The translations under genes and the position numbers were made by a program. Shown here one piece after another: positions 1 through 9,000 of a stretch of 13,267 bases of DNA (within the stretch, counting starts at the first letter, position 1; the number at the start of each line of letters is the position of its first letter). Under the pieces are notes generated by a model. It ran no database searches. It was not told the DNA's origin and was given only the letters and a program-made list of their open reading frames with translations. The stretch spans positions 1 through 13,267 of the forward strand of contig JANBQS010000705.1 of assembly GCA_027577415.1 (NCBI GenBank), read 5' to 3'. The DNA comes from Coemansia sp. RSA 922 (taxonomy: Eukaryota > Kickxellomycota > Kickxellomycetes > Kickxellales > Kickxellaceae).

Positions 1-189
1 TTCGGTGGTGGGCACAGAGGGCATTGTAGTGGGTGTCTGCGCCGCTCGTCCTCCAGCGCCGTGGCTGTTGTTGCCACCACCGCTGCTGCTGCTGCCATGA
101 CCATTGTTGCCAAAGCCTCTGTCGTCTAGGTACCCGGCTGGAACATGCTGTCTTTTGTCCGCGTCTAAGCCGTGTTTAATTTGGGTCAT
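1..189 (-). CDS. N-terminal fragment of an unrecognised divergent gene (partial at window edge)
   Basis: An open frame on the minus strand begins with ATG at 189-187 and runs 63 codons without a stop to the window edge. It starts MTQIKHGLDADKRQHVPAGY and continues into a low-complexity segment rich in Ser, Gly and Asn (four AGC serines in a row, then GGG and NN), followed by a Pro/Thr-rich stretch. There is no signal peptide or membrane segment in the visible part. The frame is open further upstream to an in-frame stop at 324-322, but 189 is the first in-frame ATG, so it is the best start. The gene is head-to-head with the FAS gene, with about 1.2 kb between the two start codons. I do not recognise the family. 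The N-terminus looks intrinsically disordered, and the function must be read from the part outside the window. That it is a gene is an inference from the open frame, the clean ATG and the AT-rich upstream box. Confidence 0.5.
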   Translation of the reverse strand, partial: MTQIKHGLDADKRQHVPAGYLDDRGFGNNGHGSSSSGGGNNSHGAGGRAAQTPTTMPSVPTTE

Positions 190-219
190 TTGCGCTGTGA
201 ATTCTAAAGTCGTATAGTG

Positions 220-240
220 AAAAATAAAATATATAATATA
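220..240 (-). promoter_or_regulatory. AT-rich, TATA-like box upstream of the divergent minus-strand gene
   Basis: A 21-bp run made only of A and T lies 31-51 bp upstream of the minus-strand ATG at 189 and reads TATATTATATATTTTA on that strand. It could be a TATA element or simply an AT-rich 5' leader; the short distance to the ATG makes either possible. Confidence 0.3.
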
Positions 241-361
241 GCCAAGTGCTCCCAATATCGGAGTGAGAGTTGTAGGTTGTACTCCGCCGCCGCTGCTACT
301 GTGTTGCCAAGACCTCTCCACTCAAACGAGGTGGTGGCCCCCACTCCAAATGCACGCCAAT

Positions 362-375
362 GCAAGCAAGCAAGC
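362..375. repeat. (GCAA)3 short tandem repeat
   Basis: Three GCAA units plus GC, directly followed by a related GCTAGCCAGC stretch. A minor microsatellite in intergenic DNA. Confidence 0.7.
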
Positions 376-549
376 TAGCCAGCTCGCTTTCCCGCTAACC
401 ACGCCAAGTAATTCTTGATTTGCACTTGGCATGCCTAGTCACGCATACCAGAGGCGTATTTTCCCCCCCAGCCATGCTAGTTGCCCCGCGGTTGTGCCTA
501 TTTCCTCGGTTGCACCTGCCCCACGGGCAAACGCCACCATGGGGTGTGC

Positions 550-559
550 GTGTGTGTGT
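550..559. repeat. (GT)5 dinucleotide repeat
   Basis: Five GT units inside a wider GT-rich stretch (545-559). A minor microsatellite in intergenic DNA. Confidence 0.6.
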
Positions 560-598
560 TGGCCAAACAATGGTGCGCATTGCAAGGCTTAGAGCTCT

Positions 599-617
599 GG
601 CAGGCAGGCAGGCAGGC
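599..617. repeat. (GGCA)4 short tandem repeat
   Basis: Four perfect GGCA units plus GGC; a further GGCA copy lies near 644. A microsatellite in the intergenic region, likely length-variable between strains. Confidence 0.75.
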
Positions 618-1009
618 GGCATGTGCGAATAGTATATGCAGGCAGTGCGAAAGAGTGTTAGGACGTGCGCTATGATTTCTAACAGACTTCTGCCTCCCCT
701 CCGCAAAGCCATTGCTCACGTTATGTAAAAGAAAATGCCCATTGTCCATCTTGCCAGCTTTACACGATTCAGGCCCACTCTTTCCCCCTCAAAATGATAA
801 CATCTCTGTACCGTAAAGCGGCCACCCGTACACGTAATACGATGCTTTATTGTCAAGCAAATAAGGCGATAACAACGGCAGTGGCGGGTTAGGGCAAATG
901 CAAAAACGCCTCCATTTCGCCAGAAATAGTAAACTTGGCGCGGCTCTTCATAGAGCACTCTCTTTGTTTACCAGCCGTTGTCAGAGGAAATAGGTGTGCA
1001 ATTCAGAAA

Positions 1010-1207
1010 ATGTGCTTAATTGTCTGCGCCATTGGCGCCGTCATGGCTCAGGGCGCAGTCTTTTTTCTTTCTGGTGTGCCAACCCTGCTGCTTATTTACT
1101 TAACACATCGTACAATGGAGGGTCCTCTGCGGCACATTATCGACCACATTCTTTCAAGGCCAAATGTGGAACCCGTGGGATTCAGTCAAAGCAACCACCC
1201 CCCTTGA
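1010..1207 (+). CDS. Possible small hydrophobic ORF or long uORF upstream of FAS
   Basis: An ATG at 1010 with A at -3 opens a frame of 65 codons ending in TGA at 1205-1207. The first 33 residues are strongly hydrophobic, beginning MCLIVCAIGAVMAQGAV, with Gly/Pro between two hydrophobic stretches, like a membrane hairpin; the rest is polar and contains HIIDHILSRP. It lies on the same strand as FAS, 218 nt upstream of the FAS ATG. It could be a uORF in the FAS leader, a microprotein gene, or a chance frame in T-rich DNA. I recognise no homolog, and chance is the default. Confidence 0.15.
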   Translation: MCLIVCAIGAVMAQGAVFFLSGVPTLLLIYLTHRTMEGPLRHIIDHILSRPNVEPVGFSQSNHPP

Positions 1208-1309
1208 CTATCGCGTTTACGCCATCTTTCCGCTTGGGAAAACGAAGAAAAATTGCTGTAACGCAGTCATTGACTATATACCAACCTGTCCTGAGCCGAG
1301 TTCTAGAAT

Positions 1310-1345
1310 ATGCATTCTATGTATCTTGGTTTTATCCCTGTTTAG
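1310..1345 (+). promoter_or_regulatory. Candidate short uORF in the FAS leader
   Basis: The frame MHSMYLGFIPV-stop (11 residues, two in-frame ATGs, A at -3) ends 80 nt before the FAS ATG. It matters only if transcription starts upstream of about 1310, which the sequence alone does not show. Confidence 0.25.
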
Positions 1346-1420
1346 TCGTTTTGAGTAACTTTTTTTATCCTCTTTCTACTTATTATTTCAAAGCGCCGTC
1401 CTTTTTATATTATTTAATTC
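1328..1420 (+). promoter_or_regulatory. Pyrimidine-rich core promoter / leader tract of FAS
   Basis: A T- and C-dominated tract immediately precedes the FAS start. CT-rich stretches next to transcription starts are common in highly expressed fungal genes. Its end, TTTAATTCCAG just before CG-ATG, also resembles an intron 3' splice site, so a 5' UTR intron is an alternative. No convincing donor and branch pair could be fixed. Confidence 0.35.
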
Positions 1421-1425
1421 CAGCG

Positions 1426-3000
1426 ATGTCCCAGCCATTTGTTGCTGTGAGGCATGACGCTGTGACGATAGAGCTCATGCTTCCTGCCGCGTATGCGTCC
1501 CCGGTGAAGGAACTAGCCAACACGTTTCGCGCTAACGCACTCGAGGCCATCAGCGCTATCGAGCTTCATGCCTCCTTTATTCAGCACTGCGTTAATTGTG
1601 GCAGCTCCAAAGTTGCACTTGCAGTCTTTGATACCTTTCGCCAGACTTACGACACCGCTACCAACGACATTCATATAGTTATCCAAGCACATGGACTCGA
1701 CGAAGCCGCCGCCCGGCGTGTGCTCAAGGGTTACTTTTCTGCTTGGCCAATCGTTAATAGCCATATCATACCGTCATTCATTGGAGCTGGTGCTCGGCTG
1801 CCAGCATTGTTCACCGCCGAGTCTAATGGGTTGATGGCCATGTTTGGAGGCCAGCGTGGCACAAGCAGTTACTTGGATGAGGCGGAGTGGCTGCTCGACG
1901 CCTACCGGCCCCTTTTGTCTGACTTTGTATCCCGGATGTCTGCTTTTTTGCATCGGGAGTCGCAGGATAATCGTGTCCGCCCTGTCTACTCCAAAGGCCT
2001 CGATGTGTTTAGTTGGCTGACCACAGCCGACAAAATGCCAGACGCGCGTTACTTGCTGTCGATTCCCGTTTGCCTGCCGCTTGTCGGCCTTATCCAACTA
2101 ATGCACGTCGTGGTTTTGTACAAGACCCTCGGGATCTCTCCAGGCGAATTGACCAAGCGCTTCAAAGGTACGTGTTATAATGATTGTTTACTATGGATGT
2201 GCCCGGCTTGTACATGCATATGACATCAATAGCTAACATCAAAAAAGTTACCTATATTAATTGTTGCATTTGTAGTTGCAGTTGGCCACAGCCAGGGCAT
2301 TGGCATTGCCGCTGCATTCTCTACCCTTACTGACGAGCAGTCGTTCCACAGCGTCAGCGAGAGGATCCTCGGTATTCACTTGCTGGCGGGAGCCTTTCCG
2401 CAGCTAAAGTACCCTTGCCACCGCCTGAATGCTTTAACCGCCAAAAATTACTTGCATATTTCTGATGGCGAACCTCGGCCGATGGTGTCAGTCCAAGGGA
2501 TTACCAGGGCAGTGCTGGAGCGGCTTATTTCCAAGTTCAACAGCCGCCAGCCATCGCCTGCTGAGCACGCCTTCCTAGCTGTGGCCAACACGGTAAATCA
2601 GTTTATCGTGGCTTGCGAGATCTCGTCAGCGGCAAAATTCGTCGAATTCTTGCGCAGCGAGTCGGCAGACCCAGACCAAGACCAGTCGCGTATTCCCTTT
2701 CCCTTGCGCAAACCGGTGATTGCTGTTCAGTATACGACTATCACAGCGCCGTACCATAGCCCTCTGCTTGAGCCCGCGGCTGACGAGGCATGTACTATGG
2801 CGGTGGAAAAGGAGTGGGTACTCCACGCCAGCGACATGCGGATTCCGGTGCGTGCTAGTGACGACGGCCACGATATCCGCTTCGAGACCGACCTGACCCG
2901 GTACCTGTTTAGTGCCATTTGCGTGCTGCCTGTTGACTGGCCGCAAGCGACTCGGTATCTTGGTGTTACTCATGTTGTTGACTTTGGGCCTGGCGGCCTC
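1426..3000 (+). other. FAS acetyltransferase (AT) domain, residues about 1-489
   Basis: This domain loads the acetyl primer onto the synthase. The nucleophile elbow GHSQG is at 251-255 (S253, equivalent to yeast S274) and the partner histidine is in APYHS (H408). The oxyanion-side motif reads FGGQR at 140-144, where the family usually has FGGQG. A285 sits where yeast has I306 (constant offset of 21), and F288 sits where yeast has an arginine. The intron lies three codons before the elbow. Domain borders are approximate. Confidence 0.88.
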
Positions 3001-6000
3001 AGCGGCTTTGGGTTTATAGCCTACAAAAACATCGAGGGCATGGGTATTCCTGTCATCTGCGCTGGCGCATTGGTCTCTCGCAGCTCCAAGCCGTACCTGG
3101 GCTCCAAGGCCGATTTGTACAAGACGGATCTGGCGAGCGTCACAACTGTCCCCAACTGGTTGGCAGAGTTTGGACCCAGACTAGTCCGTACCGCCCTCGA
3201 TGGTCAGCTCCATATTGATACGCTAATGTCTCGGGTGTTGGGAGCGCCGACAGTCATGGTTGCCGGCATGGGACCAACAACGGCTAACGAGGAATTTGTT
3301 GCTACTATCAGCAACGCGGGCTACCATGTCGAGCTGGGCGGTGGCGGAATATTTACCGAGGAGGACTTGGAGCGCAAGATCAACAACCTCGTAAAACTAT
3401 CCAAGCCTGGACAGGGTATCACGCTCAACTGCATCTACATAAACCAGCGCATGTGGAGCTTCCAGTTTCCTGCCTTGCTGCGCTTGCGTGCCAAGGGTGT
3501 GCCCATTGTTGGTCTGTGTATTGGTGGCGGTGTCCCATCTCTTGACAGTGCCACGTCTGCTATTGATTCACTTCGCTCAGTTGGCATTCGCCATGTCGCT
3601 TTCAAGCCCAGTACTGCCGGAGCCATTCAAGATGTCGTCAACATCGCCAAGGCACACGCTGACTTCCCCGTGGTTCTGCAGTGGACAGGTGGCAGAGCTG
3701 GCGGCCACCACTCGTTTGAGGATTTTCACCAGCCGATTATTGAGACCTACACTGCCATTCGCGCATGCCGCAACATTGCGCTTATTGCTGGGTCTGGATT
3801 CGGCGATGCGGAGGGCTCGCTGCCATACCTCACTGGTGACTGGAGCGTTGCATTTGGCCGTGCTCCAATGCCGTTCGACGGTATTTTGCTTGCATCGCGA
3901 GTGATGGTCGCCAAGGAGGCCGGTACATCGCTGGCGGCAAAGGAGTTGATTGTCACCTCACCAGGTCTGAGCGACTCGGAGTGGCAGAGTACCTACGGCG
4001 GTCCCAACGGTGGTGTCATGACAATTACCAGCGAGTACGGCGAGCTCAACCATGTCCTTGCCACAAGAGCCATGGTGTTTGTGAATGACTTGAGATCCAC
4101 CATCCTCGGCCAACCTCGCAAAAAACATCCTGAACTGCTATTGGCTCGAAAGGACGAGATCATTACTCGCCTCAACAGCGACTACTTCAGGCCGTGGTTT
4201 GGCCGCAAGTCTGACGGTCGTGTAGCAGATCTGGAAGAGATGACCTATGCCGAAGTCATTGGCCGCCTGGTTGAGCTCATGTACGTCAAGCACCAGCAGC
4301 GCTGGATCCACGAGTCGTACCGCCGAGTTGTTTTTGATTTTGTTGCTCGCGCCGAGCGTCGTCTTGGCACTAATATCCCAGAGATGACTGTTATGCCTGA
4401 GCTTCTGTATGTGCCCCCAGGAGAGTTGGCGCAGTCCTTTACGGATAAATACTCCGCCGCCGAATCCCAGCTGCTGCACTCCGAGGATATCCAGTTCTTT
4501 ATCAGCATCTGCAAGCGTCGTGGCCAGAAGCCAGTTCCTTTTATCACGGTCCTTGATGTGGATTTCGCCACCGCCCTCGTGAAAGACAGCATTTGGCAAT
4601 CGGAGAACTTGGACGTGATAGTCGATCAAGACCCACAGCGCGTTGTCATCCAGCAGGGCCCAGTTGCTACCCGCTACTCTACTATCGTCAATGAGCCGGT
4701 CAAGGACATTCTCGACGGCGTATATCACGGCCATATCGCCGCACTGCTTAGCCGCGACTACAATGGCGACGCTGCAAATGTCCCAGCTGTCGAGTATATT
4801 GGTGCTCAGCCAGGAGCTGCGACATTACCGGCGAGTGTCAGCGTGCAAGTGACTGACTCGGAGAGTACGTACCAGTTACCTAGCACTCAGGACCAGTTGC
4901 CCGATCTCAGCGTGTGGCTCGATTTCCTTGCTGGCCCGACTAACAGCTGGTTGCGTGCTTTATTGACTGCGCCGGTGATTGTCGAAGGCACTGACTATGT
5001 TGACAACTATGTCCCACGTGCTTTGCGCCCCCGTCCTAGTCAAGTCGTCACTGTGCTTTCAGACGACCACCAACCACAGTCGCTGGAAATTGTGGATGCC
5101 AGTGGCACGCTTGTTCTGAAGATTGAGCGCAATCCCGGCGGCAACATCGAGTTGAACATCTACCACTCGGTGGCTTCGGGCACGACATCTATGTGCTATT
5201 TGTTTCTCTATCACCCGGAGCTGCCTTTGGCGCCGATTCACTTTGTCGCCGAGGGGCATGGCGAGCGTATGCGCAAGCTGTGCATGGATGCTTGGATTGA
5301 CAACGCCGACGTACCTACGGATAACTCTGACCTCATTGACACCAACTGTCGACTCTACAGCGACGGATTTGTCATTACCAAGGAGCACGTGCGCGCATTC
5401 TGCCAGAACGTCGACAGCCGCTCGAAGCATTACACTCAAGGGGTTGGTGGCGATATGTTTGCGCCGATGGATTTCTTGGTGGTGTCCACGTTGCCCAACT
5501 TTATGCGTGCCTTGTCTTCGACAGCCGTTACCAACGATATTCTCAAGATCTTGCATCTGTACAACAAGTACACGATCGTCGATGGCGCGGAGGTGCTCAG
5601 AGTTGGGGAGAGTGTCAGCAGTGAATTGGCTATTACCGACCTCGTCAACACTCCCATCGGACGGAGGGCCAAGTTGCTTATTAATCTCTACCGCCGCTGT
5701 GGCCAGAAGATTGCCGCGATAGAGTCGGCGTTCTTGTATCGCAACGACTTTATTGACATTGACAAGACCTTTGAGCACGCGCTGGATCGGCGGTTTATCA
5801 TCCAATTGGCCAAGCCAAACGACGTTATTATACTCGAGGCCAAGGAGTGGTTCGTCTACTGCGAGAATATTTCGGGTCGCTTGTCGCCTGGGTCTCGAGT
5901 TGAGTTCCACTTAGACTCCGAGTATCGCTTTAAGAGCGAGAGCGTCTACTCCAGCATCTTGACCACCGGCCGCGCCTTTACCAAATCCGTCTCGGGTCAG

Positions 6001-9000
6001 TTAGTCCATATCGCAGACATATACTTCGTGTGTGGTGTATCGACAAAGGATCCAGTTGTCGAGTATATGCGTCGAAACCAAGAGCCCTTGGACGCGTCGT
6101 TGCTGTTTGACTACGATGGCCACCCGCTGGTATCTCCAGGCGACCATAATTTGCTGCACGTTACGGTTCCAGATTCGAACTGGGAGTATGCCAAATTGTC
6201 GGCCGACGGCAACCCGATTCACACAAATCCGTACATGGCCGACCTTCTTGGATTACCCGGACCAGTCACTCATGGATTGTGGACCAGCGCATCAACAAGG
6301 GCCTTGGTTGAGTGCTACGCTGCTGACGACGAGCCTGAGCGCATTCGCATGTATCAGGCCAACTTTGTCGGGATGGTACTGCCTCGGGACGAGCTACGGA
6401 CCGAGCTGTTCCATGTGGGCATGAAGAGCGGGCGCATGTTGGTCAAGGGAGTGACCTCAAAGGTCGGTGGCGGCCCAGTTCTCGAGTGTACCGCTGAGAT
6501 TGAGCAGCCAGCCACAGCTTATGTCTTTACTGGCCAAGGCTCGCAAGAGGTCGGCATGGGCATGGAGCTCTACAAGCAGTCGGCTGCTGCTCGCGATGTC
6601 TGGGACCGTGCTGATCGGCACATGCTAGGTAAGTACGGCATATCATTACTTGAGGTCGTTCGTACAAATCCCAAGAGGCTGACGGTGCACTTTGGCGGGC
6701 GCAGAGGCGAAGCGATTCGGCGAAGCTATATGTTGCTTTCTATAAGATGCAACAAAGCGAGCGATCGTAACGCCATCTCGCTGTTTCCAGAGATTACGCT
6801 GGATTCGCCTAGCTACACGTATCGGTCGCCGACGGGTCTACTCAACTCGACTCAGTTTACTCAGACCATTTTGATCACATTTGCAGTGGCTGCGATTGCC
6901 GATATGCGTGCCTCCTCGCTGGTCCAAAAGGACGCTGCGTTTGCTGGCCACTCGCTCGGCGAATATGCGGCATTAGCAGCGTTAAGTGGCTTGTTCGCCT
7001 TTGAAGGCATTCTGGACGTTACATTCTACCGTGGCTTGCTTATGCAATCGGCAGTTACGCGCGATGTTCAGGGTCGCTCACAATACGGCATGGCTGCCGT
7101 GGATCCGTCGCGCCTGGGTCATGCAGTTGATGAGAGTGTGCTAGTCTCAACACTTGCGACCATTTGTGAGCACAGTAAGGGACTGTTGGAAATCGTCAAC
7201 CACAACGTGCGCGGCTCTCAGTATGTTGTCGCTGGAACGCTGCGCCAACTGGCCGTGCTGCGTTTGGTACTGGATAGCATGGCCACAAAATGCGCACCAG
7301 CGGACGACGATTGGCAAGCGCATGTTGTTCTAATCATTAGCGATGTCTTGGCTAAACCAGTCGACAGTCGTCCAGTGCGTGGTCGTGCGACCATTCCTTT
7401 GCCAGGTATCGACGTACCATTCCACTCCAGTCAGCTGCTTTCGGGTGTCGGCGAGTTCCGTGTGCTCCTTCAAGAGATGATCCGACCAGAGAATATCGAC
7501 TATTCGGCGCTGCATCTCCGGTATGTCCCGAACCTGACCGCGGTGCCGTTCGAGGTGTCTCGGCAGTACTTTAGCCTGGTATACAACATTACCATGTCGC
7601 CTATTGCTGCTAGCATACTTGATGACTGGTCCGAATCTGCGATAGACAGCTCTGACGATACTACGAGGCTGGCAGCGATATTGCTTGTTGAGCTCCTGGC
7701 CTACCAGTTTGCCTCACCTGTCCAGTGGATTGACACTCAGGACGTTTTGTTCAGTAATCTTGGCGTGCGTCGCTTGGTCGAGATTGGCGCCAGTCCTATT
7801 CTTAGCGGTATGGCAGCCAAGACTCTCAAGAGCGAGACATTCGCTGGCAAGAATGTGGACGTGCTGCATGTCGGTCGTGACAGAGACGCGATCTACTATA
7901 CTCAGCAGCATCAGGAGGCGAGTGAGCCAGCTCCCAGCGTAATTCCAGCACAGCCTGAGCAGCCTAGTTTGCCTGCGACGACGGTTGTAGTCAAGCCCAT
8001 TGCGACAAATGTGCAGCCATCTGGCACCGCGGCATCGCTCGCCGATGTTCCACTTCAGGCTCTGGATGTCGTGCATGCCTTGGTTGCGCACAAAATTAAG
8101 CGCTCTCTAGCCGACGTATCTACGACAAAGTCGATCAAGAGCCTCGTGGGTGGCAAGTCAACGCTGCAGAACGAGATTGTCGGCGACTTGCACAAGGAGT
8201 TTGGCAGCAAGGTTCCCGACAAGGCCGAGGATCTCTCGCTACAAGACCTGGCGTCTGCTATCGGTGCCATTGGCGGCGGTCTAGGTAAACACACGCAAGC
8301 ACAGCTGGCCCGACTATTTAGCAACAAGATGCCAGGCGGGTTCTCGCTGTCGTCGGCACAGAGTACTTTGCAGTCGGCGTATGGTCTGGGACCGCAGCGT
8401 CAACATGCCTTGCTGCTCGTAGCGCTAACGATGGAGCCTTCCAGCCGACTGTCTAGCGATGTTGAGGCCAAGTCATGGCTGAGCACTATCGCTCAGGCGT
8501 ACGCTGCCAAGGCAGGTATTTCCTATGCTGTCACCAGCGTGGGCAGCTCCAGTGGACAGACTGGTGCACCGACCATTAGCAGCGCCGAGATGGAAAAAAT
8601 GCAGCAGAAGCAGCATGAGCACATCCGTCAGCAGATTCAGGTCCTGGCACGCTACGCGGGAATGGATTTGCGCGAGGGCGCACGTTTGGCCGAGGACGAG
8701 CAAGCCAGGGCGGCCAAGGCACAAGCCAAGCTTGACAGCATCTCGGCAGAGCTAGGCGATGAGCTCATTGACGGTGTGCGGCCGCTATTTGATGGGCGCA
8801 AGGCTCGCCGCTTTGACTCGAGCTGGAACTGGGTGCGGCAGGAGGCGTATGAGCTGATCCAGCAGGCTATTGCTGGTTGCAGTGCTGGATCCGCCAATTC
8901 TCAAGCAGTTGTCGACGACGCTAATCTCCAGCGGTTGAAGAATCGCTCCAGCCCGGGCTTGCTTCAGATGCTTGCTGGGTCGCTGTCTATCTTGCAGGCC

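Larger units (their letters stand above)
190..1425. other. Divergent intergenic region between the minus-strand gene and FAS
   Basis: About 1.2 kb separates the two start codons. I see no conserved gene or RNA gene in it. Contents: two CCAAT motifs (252-256 and 357-361), short tandem repeats (362-375, 550-559, 599-617), a 7-bp inverted repeat with a 12-nt loop (1144-1150 with 1163-1169), three ATG-initiated frames that could be uORFs (1010-1207, 1164-1358, 1310-1345), a CTATATA at 1274-1280, and a pyrimidine-rich tract at about 1328-1420. Several further reading frames of 60-100 codons in 395-750 have skewed composition and look like chance. The region presumably holds both promoters. Confidence 0.6.

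Noticed and set aside
620..625. CATGTG E-box, considered as an Ino2/Ino4-type lipid gene element for FAS
   Set aside because: A six-base match in 1.2 kb is expected by chance, the flanks do not fit the longer element, and it lies about 800 bp from the start.
395..749. Several frames of 60-105 codons on both strands in the intergenic region
   Set aside because: Skewed, repeat-driven composition, mutually overlapping, no recognisable motif and poor or non-ATG starts.
1144..1169. 7-bp inverted repeat (CCACATT / AATGTGG, 12-nt loop), considered as a terminator or RNA structure
   Set aside because: A short stem without extension or a T-run; likely chance in eukaryotic intergenic DNA.
994..1425. 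In-frame extension of the FAS frame upstream of the ATG at 1426, with a long aromatic, hydrophobic segment
   Set aside because: The frame opens after a stop at 991-993 but contains no in-frame ATG before 1426 (the first codon at 994 is GTG). The aromatic stretch comes from the pyrimidine-rich tract and has no counterpart in fungal FAS.
2380..2382. Possible FAS start at 2380
   Set aside because: The codon is TTG inside the AT domain. Exon 2 reads in frame from 2276 and joins exon 1, restoring GHSQG.
5059..5910. 283-codon reading frame on the minus strand inside FAS
   Set aside because: It is antisense to a conserved DH region, shows no domain pattern, and is explained by codon usage of the sense strand. 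The same applies to the 198-codon antisense frame at 4138-4734.
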